Below, piece after piece: positions 8,365-16,557 of a stretch of DNA of 34,922 nucleotides. This DNA is from an uncultured Clostridia bacterium (lineage in GTDB: Bacteria > Bacillota > Clostridia > TANB77 > CAG-508), in assembly GCA_944393315.1 (NCBI GenBank), contig CALXZT010000006.1, positions 1 to 34,922 on the forward strand. The letters are read 5' to 3'. The translations under genes and the position numbers were made by a program. Positions within the stretch are counted from its first letter, which is position 1. Every line of letters starts with the position of its first letter. The notes beneath the pieces were generated by a model, which did no database searches, was not told where the DNA came from, and was given only the letters and a program-made list of their open reading frames with translations.

Positions 8365-9621
8365 ATGAATAGAGTAATATTAAATAAAGTAGAAGTAAAA
8401 GGAAATATAATAAATTATAAATATACTATAGAAGGAGAATGGAAAAAATATTTTAACAAACGCAGTGAGTATAGCTTAGAGTATACTGAATCAATTGATG
8501 ATACACCTATAAGTATAGCTTGCATTCCATTTGTTGTTAATATATTACCAATGACTTGGATTTTTGATGCTGAACTAGTTCTAAATGAAATTGACAAAGA
8601 GTTTTATGAAAGTATAAAAGAATTTAAGAATGGATATATAAAAATGTATCCAATGATAAAATTTAAAGGGAAAATAGTATATAAGCAGTTAATTAATAAT
8701 TCGTATGACACAACTGATCAAGTAGCATGTTTTTATAGTGGAGGATTAGATGCTACATCTACTCTTGTAACACATTATGAGGAAAAACCATTATTAATAA
8801 ATATACAAGGTTCAGATATTGACTTAAGATACACTAAAGTGCTAGAGGAACTAAAAAATTTTTTAACAGATATTGCGAATAATTTAGAATTGAAAATTGT
8901 ATTCATAAAATCAGAGTTTCGTGCACTAATAAATGAAAGAAAAGTAAACAATTATATAAAGCCAATTGCAAAAGAAAATTATTGGTTTGGCTTCCAACAT
9001 GGAATTGCAATAATTGGACATGCAGCTCCATTAGCTTATAAATATAAAATTAAAAATATTTATATTGCATCAAGTTATACAAAAGGAGATATTGTCACTT
9101 GTGCATCAGATCCTACAATAGATAATTTCGTAAAATTAAGTAGTACAAAGATAATTCATGATGGTTATGAATTCAATAGAAATGATAAAAGTGATAATAT
9201 TGGTAAATTCATAAGTAAAACAAACAAGAAAATAAAACTAAGGGTTTGCCTAGATGATTATAGAGTAAACAATTGTTGCAATTGTGAAAAATGTTATAGA
9301 ACTATTTTAGATTTTGCATCAAGAGGATATGATCCTAAATTAATTGGATTTGAATTAGACGAAAAATTTTACAAAAAACTAGAAAGAAACTTTAAATACA
9401 AGACCTACTGTACCACACATAGTATATTATTTTGGAAAAACATTCAAAATGAATTTAAAAAACATTCAGAGTTAAAAAATGATCAAAGATTTAAGTGGAT
9501 ATATGATTTTAATTTCGATAATTGTAACAAAACACCATTAAAAAAAATATATAAAGTCTATAATGCTATTAAAAAAAGGATAAAAAAACTGATAAGAATA
9601 ATAATGAAAAATGGTATGTAA
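8365..9621 (+). CDS. PP-loop (N-type) ATPase of unknown role in the polysaccharide cassette
   Basis: A 418-residue protein. A PP-loop, ACFYSGGLDATSTL, with SGGLDATS at residues 125-132, marks it as a member of the ATP-pyrophosphatase fold shared by QueC, asparagine synthetase, GMP synthetase and tRNA thiolases. A cysteine cluster at residues 295, 304, 305, 307 and 310 (CLDDYRVNNCCNCEKC) resembles the zinc site of QueC. The first 115 residues form an extra N-terminal domain I do not recognise, and the last 60 residues are very basic. Family chemistry is adenylation of a carboxylate, carbonyl or base oxygen followed by nucleophile transfer. Here it probably modifies a sugar or a glycan substituent, perhaps an amide or amidine. 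It differs from the known PseA/WbpG amidotransferases in its start and motifs. The substrate is unknown. Confidence 0.65.
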   Translation: MNRVILNKVEVKGNIINYKYTIEGEWKKYFNKRSEYSLEYTESIDDTPISIACIPFVVNILPMTWIFDAELVLNEIDKEFYESIKEFKNGYIKMYPMIKFKGKIVYKQLINNSYDTTDQVACFYSGGLDATSTLVTHYEEKPLLINIQGSDIDLRYTKVLEELKNFLTDIANNLELKIVFIKSEFRALINERKVNNYIKPIAKENYWFGFQHGIAIIGHAAPLAYKYKIKNIYIASSYTKGDIVTCASDPTIDNFVKLSSTKIIHDGYEFNRNDKSDNIGKFISKTNKKIKLRVCLDDYRVNNCCNCEKCYRTILDFASRGYDPKLIGFELDEKFYKKLERNFKYKTYCTTHSILFWKNIQNEFKKHSELKNDQRFKWIYDFNFDNCNKTPLKKIYKVYNAIKKRIKKLIRIIMKNGM

Positions 9622-9759
9622 AATTAGTAAAAAAATTTGCAATGAATCTTTAAGATAAACAAAAACTAAAGAATATACAGAAAAAAACAAAAAAGAGCCT
9701 TATAAAACAAAAAATTTTCAATATATCAAACAAATACACTATACTAGAGGTGAAAACAG

Positions 9760-11307
9760 ATGGAAAAATCTAGAACTAAAAAAAGTATAACAAATTTAAT
9801 ATTTAGTTTTGGAACACAAATAGGTGTACTTTTAATAAATTTTTTGTCTAGAACAATATTTATTAAAGTATTAGGTGTCGAAATTTTAGGAATTAATAGT
9901 TTATTCACAAATACATTAACATTACTATCTTTAGCAGAACTAGGATTTGGCAATGCAATAATTTATAGTATGTATAAGCCGGTAAAGGAAAATGATACAA
10001 AAAAAATAGCTGCATTAATGAATTTTTATAAAAAAATTTATACTATAGTAATTATTATTGTAAGTATATTAGGAATAAGTCTAATACCTTTCTTAGATAT
10101 AATAGTTAATGTAGAAGAACCTATAGATCACATGTTATTATATTATTTATTATTTTTAGCTAATACAGTTGGATCATATTTATTTGCATATAAGTCTTCA
10201 ATAATAAATGTACAACAGAAAATTTATATTACTAAATCAGTTTCTTTTTGCGCGCTTTTTTTACAATTTATAATACAAACTACAGCATTATTTATTACAC
10301 ATAATTATTTAATATATTTAATTATACAAGTTAGTTGTACATTATTAAATAATATAATTTGTTCAATTATTGCCAATAAAATGTATCCATACATTAATGA
10401 AAAACAGGTTATAACTAAAGAAGAAAAAAGAACCATATATAAAAATGTAGATGCAATATTTTTATATAAGTTATGTGGAACTATACTTAATAATACAGAC
10501 AACATTTTTATATCTATATTAATAAGTACATCAATGGTTGGATATTATTCAAATTATTTTATGATAATATCTGCTCTATCAAACATAGTTTTCATAGTAT
10601 TTAATTCAATAACAGCTAGTGTTGGAAATTTAATGGTAGAAGATGATAAAGCAAAACAAAATAATATTTTCTTACAGATAAACCTTATTTGCTTTATCAT
10701 AACAGGATTTTGCAGTTTAGAACTATTAGGATTAATGAATAATTTCATATCATTATGGGTTGGAAAAGAGTTTATTTTAGAAAAAAGAGTTGAATTAATT
10801 ATAATAATTAATTTTTATATTTATACAATACAAAATCCAGTTTGGGTATTTAGAGATACAACGGGATTATTTAAAGATGCTAAAAATTCAGCAATTATTT
10901 CTGCTATAATGAATATTATTGTTTCTTTAATTCTTGGTAAAATTGCTGGATTATTTGGAATATTATTAGGAACAGCACTATCAAGGCTATTGGTAACATC
11001 ATGGCATCAGCCTCTAATGTTATATAAAAAAATATTCAAATTACCTATTATAAAATATGTAAAAAACCAGATTTATTATTTAATAGTCCTAATAATATGT
11101 GCCATACCAATATATTTTATTTCTAAAATAATAGATGCATCTACTATATTTCATTTTATATTAAAAGGAGTAATTAATGCCATTATAATTGCCATTATAT
11201 TCTATTTGCTATTAAAGAATACAGAGGAATTTAAAGCATTATATGATAGATTTATTAATCCAATTATTAAAAAGATTAAAACAAAATTGAAACTTGTTGA
11301 AAATTAA
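9760..11307 (+). CDS. Wzx-type oligosaccharide flippase
   Basis: A 515-residue polytopic protein of the polysaccharide transporter/MOP superfamily. It starts with a short basic stretch, then NLIFSFGTQIGVLLINFLSR, and has a typical FLGVEILGINSLFTNTLTLL-like first loop and about 12-14 hydrophobic segments. It would flip undecaprenyl-linked repeat units across the membrane before polymerisation. The ATG follows AGAGGTG. The 138-base gap before it holds only a weak promoter-like pair (TTTCAA and TATACT, 18-base spacer). The terminator/promoter module at 11341 closes the cassette directly behind it. Confidence 0.85.
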   Translation: MEKSRTKKSITNLIFSFGTQIGVLLINFLSRTIFIKVLGVEILGINSLFTNTLTLLSLAELGFGNAIIYSMYKPVKENDTKKIAALMNFYKKIYTIVIIIVSILGISLIPFLDIIVNVEEPIDHMLLYYLLFLANTVGSYLFAYKSSIINVQQKIYITKSVSFCALFLQFIIQTTALFITHNYLIYLIIQVSCTLLNNIICSIIANKMYPYINEKQVITKEEKRTIYKNVDAIFLYKLCGTILNNTDNIFISILISTSMVGYYSNYFMIISALSNIVFIVFNSITASVGNLMVEDDKAKQNNIFLQINLICFIITGFCSLELLGLMNNFISLWVGKEFILEKRVELIIIINFYIYTIQNPVWVFRDTTGLFKDAKNSAIISAIMNIIVSLILGKIAGLFGILLGTALSRLLVTSWHQPLMLYKKIFKLPIIKYVKNQIYYLIVLIICAIPIYFISKIIDASTIFHFILKGVINAIIIAIIFYLLLKNTEEFKALYDRFINPIIKKIKTKLKLVEN

Positions 11308-11340
11308 AAGTTACACAAAAAAATTAAATTAATCAACTAC

Positions 11341-11375
11341 AAAAAATAGCAACCAACCCTTGCTATTTTTTTTTT
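11341..11375 (+). terminator. Terminator at the right edge of the polysaccharide cassette
   Basis: The stem AAAAAATAGCAA (11341-11352) pairs with TTGCTATTTTTT (11360-11371), with loop CCAACCC and a long T run. It is nearly the same as the module at 4189. Confidence 0.8.
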
Positions 11376-11388
11376 CTTATAGTAGAAT
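11360..11388 (+). promoter_or_regulatory. Promoter overlapping the terminator, reading into the transglycosylase gene
   Basis: TTGCTA (11360-11365), 17 bases and TAGAAT (11383-11388), identical in boxes, spacing and placement to 4208-4236. Confidence 0.6.
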
Positions 11389-11420
11389 AAAAAAAGAACA
11401 CAAGAAAGGATTGAGAAGAC

Positions 11421-11996
11421 TTGAGCATAAACAAAAAAATAGCATCAAAAAAACTATCAAAAGCAGTAATAATAGTAATAATAACAGCAATAATCCTAAC
11501 TACGATAATAATATTAAGAAACACAATATTAAAAATAACATATCCACAAAAATACAGTGAATATGTAGAAAAATACGCAAAAGAGTTTGAGGTAGACAAA
11601 GAGTTAATATATGCAATGATAAAAGCAGAGAGCAACTTTAAAGAAGAAGCAATCTCAAATAAAGATGCTCTAGGTTTAATGCAAATATTAGAAAGTACAG
11701 CATATGAAGTAGCAAGAGAATTAAAAAAAGAAATAACAAAAGAAGAAATACTAGACCCAGAAACTAATATATGTTTAGGAACAAAATATATTTCGAACTT
11801 AATAGCAAAATACAAAAATATAGAAGTTGCAGTAGCAGCATATAATGCAGGAATAGGAAACGTAGACAATTGGATAGAAAAAGGAACAATACAAAAAGAC
11901 GGAAGCAATATAGAAAACATACCATTCAAGGAAACTAACAATTACGTAAGAAAAATATTAAGAGACTATGAAATATACAAGAAATTATATAATTAA
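11421..11996 (+). CDS. Membrane-anchored lytic transglycosylase (SLT domain)
   Basis: A 191-residue protein with an uncleaved-type N-terminal membrane anchor (about 14-33) and a goose-lysozyme-like SLT domain. The catalytic Glu is probably E70 in IKAESNF, followed by the family motifs ALGLMQI, NICLGTKYI and VAAYNAGIGNV. It cleaves the MurNAc-GlcNAc bond of peptidoglycan to leave anhydro ends, which could make room for surface polymer export or spore-wall remodelling. The start is TTG at 11421, behind GAAAGGA; no ATG lies in a suitable position. Its promoter is the module at 11360-11388, just outside the polysaccharide cassette. Confidence 0.85.
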   Translation: MSINKKIASKKLSKAVIIVIITAIILTTIIILRNTILKITYPQKYSEYVEKYAKEFEVDKELIYAMIKAESNFKEEAISNKDALGLMQILESTAYEVARELKKEITKEEILDPETNICLGTKYISNLIAKYKNIEVAVAAYNAGIGNVDNWIEKGTIQKDGSNIENIPFKETNNYVRKILRDYEIYKKLYN

Positions 11997-12067
11997 ATAA
12001 ACAGCCATTTAAAATAAAATTGCAAATAAGGTAAGGGTTATTTAAAAAGGCTGAAAGGATGTTAGAA

Positions 12068-12262
12068 ATGTTAGAAACAGTGATAAAATTTGTAGCAGCA
12101 TTAATAGTGCTAATAGGAGTAATTTTAATTTACGATGCTAGAATCATAACTAACAAAATATTTGGATTTGGAGACCAAAACGAAGCAACCGGAGGGTTAA
12201 AAATATTAGGAGGAATATTAAGTATAATAGGACTTTTAATAATATTTTTTCTCGAAAAATAG
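12068..12262 (+). CDS. Small two-helix membrane protein, unknown function
   Basis: A 64-residue protein with two hydrophobic helices joined by a short loop (YDARIITNKIFGFGDQNEATGG). I do not recognise a named family with certainty, although similar small proteins are common in Clostridia. ATG 12068 is preferred because AAAGGA (12054-12059) is eight bases upstream. An earlier ATG at 12059 overlaps that ribosome site. The leader can form a long-range stem: CAGCC (12002-12006) with GGCTG (12049-12053), which ends right at the ribosome site. The stop is TAG. Confidence 0.6.
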   Translation: MLETVIKFVAALIVLIGVILIYDARIITNKIFGFGDQNEATGGLKILGGILSIIGLLIIFFLEK

Positions 12263-12334
12263 TTAAGTCTACATTATTTTGCAGGCCAAATATACAAAAA
12301 ATAGTTTAAAAATGATGAAAAGTTATAAAAAATC

Positions 12335-12363
12335 TTGAAAAAGGCAATGTAAAATATTATAAT
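12335..12363 (+). promoter_or_regulatory. Promoter of the VanZ-like gene
   Basis: TTGAAA (12335-12340), a 17-base spacer and a consensus TATAAT (12358-12363). The ATG is only 17 bases further on, so the leader is very short. Confidence 0.75.
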
Positions 12364-12379
12364 AAAATGCGAGGGCAAA

Positions 12380-12847
12380 ATGACCAAGGAAAAATATAAA
12401 AAAATCATATATGTAATCTTAATAATAATATGGATGTTAACTGTTTTTATGTTTTCTAATCAAAATGGCGATAAATCGCAAAGTACAAGCAAAATGGTAA
12501 CAAAAATAATAGTACAAATATTTACCCAGAATCAAAACTTAACTGAAGAACAAACCACTAAACTAGTAGAAGATGCGGATTACGTCGTTAGAAAGCTTGC
12601 ACATTTTAGTATATATGCACTAGGAGGATTATTAATATATAGCTACATAAATACTTTTAATTTAAAAAACAACAAAAAAATCATTATTTCCATAATAATA
12701 GGTGTATTATATGCTACATTTGACGAGTTTCATCAGTATTTTGTGGACGATAGAAGTGCTCAAATACTAGATGTAGGAATAGATTCATTAGGAATATTAA
12801 CAGGGACAACATTATTACATATAATAAAAGACAAAAAAAGCCTTTAA
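12380..12847 (+). CDS. VanZ-like family membrane protein
   Basis: A 155-residue protein with the VanZ-like pattern: first helix ending in MFSNQNGDKSQSTS, then RKLAHFSIYALGGLL, and ATFDEFHQYFVDDRSAQILDVGIDSLG. The acidic FDEFHQ and DR..Q.LDV motifs are the family hallmark. Family members are linked to low-level teicoplanin resistance in enterococci, but most genomic copies have unknown roles at the cell envelope. A strong private promoter lies just upstream and GAGGG serves as ribosome site. The next gene is the initiating sugar transferase, 27 bases away, so the two may share a transcript. Confidence 0.85.
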   Translation: MTKEKYKKIIYVILIIIWMLTVFMFSNQNGDKSQSTSKMVTKIIVQIFTQNQNLTEEQTTKLVEDADYVVRKLAHFSIYALGGLLIYSYINTFNLKNNKKIIISIIIGVLYATFDEFHQYFVDDRSAQILDVGIDSLGILTGTTLLHIIKDKKSL

Positions 12848-12874
12848 ACAAATTATTCTAAGGGGGAGAATAAA

Positions 12875-13591
12875 ATGCATGTCGAAGGAATGAACATAGG
12901 TGTATTTCAACCAAATATTACAGAATCACTTATAGTGAAAAAAGACAAAATTCAACGTAGTAAAATAATAGAAAAAACAGAGGCTTGTATAAAAAGGAGT
13001 ATAGATATTGTAGGAGCATTATGTGGAATTACATTATTATTACCAATCACAATAGGAATATGGGTTGCAAATTTAGTTACAAAAAATAAAGGTCCAATTT
13101 TTTATAATACAGAAAGGATTGGAAAAGACGGCAAACCATTCAAAATGTATAAATTTCGCTCTATGGTAGTTGGTGCAGATGAAATTTTAAAAGAATATCT
13201 AAAACAAAATGAAGAAGCACATGAAGAGTATAAAAAATATAAAAAATTAAAACATGATCCTAGAATAACAAAAGTAGGAGAGTTTATTAGAAAGACAAGC
13301 TTAGATGAATTTCCACAATTTATAAATGTATTAAAGGGAGAAATGAGCCTAGTAGGACCAAGACCATACTTGCCAAGAGAAAAAGAAGATATGGAGGATC
13401 ATTATCAAGCTATTATAAAATGCAAACCAGGTCTAACTGGATTTTGGCAGATTTCTGGAAGAAGCAATACAACATTTGAAGATAGATTACAAATGGATAC
13501 AACATACTCTTATACAAAAAACTTAAAAACAGATGCAAAAATACTTTTGAAAACAGTTAAAAATGTAGCAAGTAAAGAAGGTGCAATTTAA
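12875..13591 (+). CDS. Undecaprenyl-phosphate sugar phosphotransferase (initiating enzyme)
   Basis: A 238-residue member of the bacterial sugar transferase family. A single hydrophobic hairpin (about 45-70) is followed by the catalytic domain with GPIFYNTERIGKDGKPF, KFRSM, RKTSLDEFPQF, LVGPRP and the CKPGLTGFWQISGR block. It transfers a sugar-1-phosphate from a UDP-sugar to undecaprenyl phosphate and so starts the repeat unit. It lacks the large N-terminal membrane region of WbaP-type enzymes. GGGGGAG precedes the ATG. It precedes the chain-length genes and would feed the cassette at 4.3-11.3 kb. Confidence 0.9.
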   Translation: MHVEGMNIGVFQPNITESLIVKKDKIQRSKIIEKTEACIKRSIDIVGALCGITLLLPITIGIWVANLVTKNKGPIFYNTERIGKDGKPFKMYKFRSMVVGADEILKEYLKQNEEAHEEYKKYKKLKHDPRITKVGEFIRKTSLDEFPQFINVLKGEMSLVGPRPYLPREKEDMEDHYQAIIKCKPGLTGFWQISGRSNTTFEDRLQMDTTYSYTKNLKTDAKILLKTVKNVASKEGAI

Positions 13592-13629
13592 ATAAAAATA
13601 TACTTAAAAATAGTATTATTAAAATATTC

Positions 13630-13676
13630 AAACTATTGCATAAAAAACACACAAATGTTATAATAAGCAATAGTTT
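13630..13676 (+). promoter_or_regulatory. Promoter of the chain-length operon inside a 10-bp inverted repeat
   Basis: TTGCAT (13636-13641), 17 bases and TATAAT (13659-13664) form a strong promoter. Perfect 10-base arms AAACTATTGC (13630-13639) and GCAATAGTTT (13667-13676) bracket it: the left arm overlaps the -35 box and the right arm covers the likely transcription start. This looks like a paired operator. There is no T run to make it a terminator. Confidence 0.6.
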
Positions 13677-13734
13677 TAATGCTTAAAAAACAAAAAAAAA
13701 TAAACAATAGATAAAATGAAATAGGAGAAAGTAG

Positions 13735-14478
13735 ATGGAAGAAATAGATTTAAAAGAAATATTAGAAATTTTTTGGGAAAGAAAAACAACAATAATATTA
13801 TTAATTGCAATATTTATGGTATTAGGTTTTATATATTCATCTTTTTTAGTAGTACCAAAATATTCATCATACACTAGACTAGTATTGGCACAATCAGCTT
13901 CAAGTAGCGATGCTCAAACCGGAATAACAACAACAGATATAACATTAAATTCAAAACTAATACAAACATATGTTGAACTATTAAAAAGTAATAATTTAGT
14001 AATCAGGCAAGTAATATCTAACTTAGGAATAGATGACACAGAAGAAAGTATTAAAGAAAATCTTTCTGTAGCAGTAGAATCAAACACAGACATAATACGA
14101 ATTACAGTAACAAATACAGACCCTAAAAAAGCTGCAGATATAGCAAATGAAATGGCAAAAGTATTTACAGACGAAGTAAAAGAACTATATAAAATCGATA
14201 ACTTACATATTGTAGAGCCAGCAGAAGCTTCAGAATCACCATCAAATATAAATCTAATAAAGACAATAATAATATTTGGAGCAATAGGATTTATAATAGC
14301 AGTAGCATATATTTTTATTGCATATTTGTTAGATAATTCAGTAAAATCTCAAGATGATGTAGAAAAAAGTGTACATATACCAGTTTTGGCAAGCATACCA
14401 GTATATGAAGCCGATGCTAAAATAACACCTGCAAAAGCAAGAAGTAAAAAAAGGTCAAAGGGAGGAAAAAGAAAATGA
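13735..14478 (+). CDS. Wzz/CapA-type chain-length determinant and kinase activator
   Basis: A 247-residue protein with two membrane helices (about 19-38 and 181-202) around an extracellular domain of about 140 residues. A Pro-containing segment (EPAEASESPSNINLIKT) precedes the second helix, as in Wzz family proteins. The short cytoplasmic tail ends in a very basic stretch (KARSKKRSKGGKRK). In Gram-positive systems this subunit activates the separate tyrosine kinase encoded next. Stop and start overlap as ATGA, so the two are coupled. AGGAG precedes the ATG. The basic tail is longer than I expect for CapA and may contact the kinase or membrane lipid. Confidence 0.87.
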   Translation: MEEIDLKEILEIFWERKTTIILLIAIFMVLGFIYSSFLVVPKYSSYTRLVLAQSASSSDAQTGITTTDITLNSKLIQTYVELLKSNNLVIRQVISNLGIDDTEESIKENLSVAVESNTDIIRITVTNTDPKKAADIANEMAKVFTDEVKELYKIDNLHIVEPAEASESPSNINLIKTIIIFGAIGFIIAVAYIFIAYLLDNSVKSQDDVEKSVHIPVLASIPVYEADAKITPAKARSKKRSKGGKRK

Positions 14479-15500
14479 GAAATGAGCTTATAACATTTAC
14501 CGATCCTAAATCACCTGTTTCAGAAATGTTTAGAACACTAAGAACAAATTTGCAATTTATGGGTAATAGCAAAAAAATCCAAACTATTCTAATAACAAGT
14601 ACATTACCAGGAGAAGGAAAAAGCTGGACTTCAGCAAATTTAGCCGTAACCTTTGCACAAGCAGGAAAACAAGTTGTTTTGGTTGATGCGGATTTACGTA
14701 AAGGTAGACAATTTAGTGTATTTAATGTTGTAGCACGTCCGGGTTTATCTAACTACTTATCAGGGGTAGTAAACCAAGGTGAAGTATATAATGTTGATGA
14801 CATAAGAAGCTTTATTAAAGAAACAGACATAGAAAATTTATATGTAATACCAGCAGGAGATGTACCTCCAAACCCATCAGAATTATTAGTAAATAGTAGA
14901 ATGAATCAAATGTTATTAGACTTAAAATCTCAATATGATATAATAATTTTCGATGCTCCGCCAGCATTATTAGTGGCAGATGCTACAATTCTAGCTAGAA
15001 TTGTAGATACTACTATGATTGTAGTAGCACATCAAGAAACAAAAATGGATAATTTAAATAAAGTACAAAAAAGTATAAAAAATGTAGGAGGAAATGTTGC
15101 CGGTGTTGTTATAAATAAAATGCCAATGTCTGTTAAAAGATATCAAGATTCATATTATGGAGATTATTATGGAAATTCACAAGATGTTGTAAAAAACAAA
15201 GTATCTACAAACCAAGACTTATATTTAAGAGGAAAAGCAACTATTTTAGATGATAGAAACAAGAAAAAAGAAATAGCACAAAATTTTACTAGTGATAATT
15301 CTAATATGAATAATACTAATAGTATTAGAAATAAAAATGATAAGATAAACAGTAGTTATACACAACAAACTAACCAAGAAAAATCAATAAATAAAACAAG
15401 AAATGTTGAAACTCAAAAAGTACCAATGAGTGAAACAGAGCAAATGCTAAAAAGAATGAATGAATATTTAGAAGAGCAGAAAAGAAAAATGAGTAACTAA
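14475..15500 (+). CDS. CpsD/CapB-type tyrosine autokinase with long Asn-rich tail
   Basis: A 341-residue BY-kinase. It has Walker A TSTLPGEGKS (41-50), Walker A' VDADLR (70-75) and Walker B IIIFDAPP (156-163). A tyrosine cluster (Y223, Y227, Y228, Y231, Y232 in YQDSYYGDYYG) is the expected autophosphorylation site. In usual CpsD proteins the chain ends close to that cluster, but here about 100 further polar residues, rich in Asn, Lys and Gln, follow. It controls polymer length together with the Wzz-like protein and is reversed by the phosphatase encoded 18 bases downstream. The substrate of signalling beyond itself is unknown. Confidence 0.88.
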   Translation: MRNELITFTDPKSPVSEMFRTLRTNLQFMGNSKKIQTILITSTLPGEGKSWTSANLAVTFAQAGKQVVLVDADLRKGRQFSVFNVVARPGLSNYLSGVVNQGEVYNVDDIRSFIKETDIENLYVIPAGDVPPNPSELLVNSRMNQMLLDLKSQYDIIIFDAPPALLVADATILARIVDTTMIVVAHQETKMDNLNKVQKSIKNVGGNVAGVVINKMPMSVKRYQDSYYGDYYGNSQDVVKNKVSTNQDLYLRGKATILDDRNKKKEIAQNFTSDNSNMNNTNSIRNKNDKINSSYTQQTNQEKSINKTRNVETQKVPMSETEQMLKRMNEYLEEQKRKMSN

Positions 15501-15518
15501 TTATTAAAGAGGTAAAAT

Positions 15519-16277
15519 ATGATTGATTTTCATTCGCATATAATTCCAGAGATAGACGATGGTTCAAGAAGCATTGAAGAAACGATGCTTCTTATTAAAG
15601 AGGCACAAAAAGCAGGTTTTACAACTATTATTTCTACATCACATTATCTGCCAAAACAATATGAATATGATGAAGAAAGCCGTAAAAAATTTTTAGAAGT
15701 AATTCAAATGGGAGCAAGAAATTTAGGGATAGATATAAATCTATGTCTAGGAAGTGAAATTTACGTTTCATATGATATAGTTGAATTACTAAAAGAGCAT
15801 AAAGCTTCTACAATAAATGGTACAAATTATGTACTATTTGAATTACCGATGCAGGTTGAAATACCTAATTTAAAAAATATAATTTATAATTTGTTAGGGA
15901 ATGGATATAGACCAATAATCGCACACCCAGAAAGGTATGCATATGTAAAAGAAAATCCAAATTGGTTGTTAGAATACCTAGAATTAGGAGTATTATTTCA
16001 ATCAAACTATGCAAGCATAATAGGACTATATGGTAAAGAAGCACAAAAAACGGTAAAACTATTATTAAAAAATAATATGATTCACTTTTTAGGTTCAGAT
16101 GTTCACAAATCGAGAACTATTTATACAAAAATGCCTGAAATATTACAAGAATTACGAAAAATTTTAGAAAGAGACAAATTTAAAAAACTAACAAAACTCA
16201 ATGCACAGCGAGTTTTGGAAAATGAAGCAATATATACAGAAACACCAACAAGAATAAAAAAGAGCTTTTGGAACTAA
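15519..16277 (+). CDS. CpsB/CapC-type PHP-domain tyrosine phosphatase
   Basis: A 252-residue protein beginning with the metal-binding start IDFHSHIIPEIDDGS (His5, His7). TSHYLPKQYEY, GSEIYVSYD, RPIIAHPERY and LGSDVHKSR supply further metal ligands. It is a manganese-dependent phosphotyrosine phosphatase that removes phosphate from the CpsD-like kinase, completing the Wzz/CpsD/CpsB control loop. AAAGAGG lies before the ATG. It is the last gene of the polysaccharide block. No clear terminator is visible in the 109 bases before the tRNA gene. Confidence 0.9.
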   Translation: MIDFHSHIIPEIDDGSRSIEETMLLIKEAQKAGFTTIISTSHYLPKQYEYDEESRKKFLEVIQMGARNLGIDINLCLGSEIYVSYDIVELLKEHKASTINGTNYVLFELPMQVEIPNLKNIIYNLLGNGYRPIIAHPERYAYVKENPNWLLEYLELGVLFQSNYASIIGLYGKEAQKTVKLLLKNNMIHFLGSDVHKSRTIYTKMPEILQELRKILERDKFKKLTKLNAQRVLENEAIYTETPTRIKKSFWN

Positions 16278-16386
16278 AAGTCAGAAAAGGGGATGCTACT
16301 ATTTTCAAAATAATCATTAAAAATGAAAAAAAGGAGCTTTATTTCTTTAATTAACAATATTGACTTGCCATAAAAAGCCCTAATAT

Positions 16387-16462
16387 GCCAATATAGCTCA
16401 GTTGGTAGAGCAACGGATTCGTAACCCGTAGGTCGGCAGTTCGATTCTGCCTGTTGGCACCA
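16387..16462 (+). tRNA. tRNA-Thr (anticodon CGT), CCA encoded
   Basis: The 76-base cloverleaf includes CCA. The acceptor GCCAATA pairs with TGTTGGC, with one G-T pair. D stem GCTC/GAGC. Anticodon loop TTCGTAA with CGT at 16420-16422. T arm GGCAG-TTCGATT-CTGCC. The last base pair of the anticodon stem is A-C (position 31/39), a mismatch. It reads ACG codons, rare in this AT-rich sequence. Confidence 0.93.
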
Positions 16463-16499
16463 ATGACGTTTCTGTTCGAACTAATAGAATAGAAAGGTT

Positions 16500-16508
16500 T
16501 GCTATACT
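16500..16508 (+). promoter_or_regulatory. Extended -10 element before thyX
   Basis: TGCTATACT is an extended -10 box about 50 bases before the thyX ATG, with no good -35 box. It lies behind the tRNA, so thyX may also receive transcripts from there. Confidence 0.4.
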
Positions 16509-16557
16509 AAAAAGCATAAGAGTCAAATAAAAAAATTAGAAGAAAGGATGAAGTAAA

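Noticed and set aside
11360..11560. Plus-strand frame rich in Asn and Lys in front of and within the transglycosylase gene
   Set aside because: It is a shifted frame over the start of the SLT gene and its promoter; composition reflects AAT/AAA runs and there is no suitable ribosome site.
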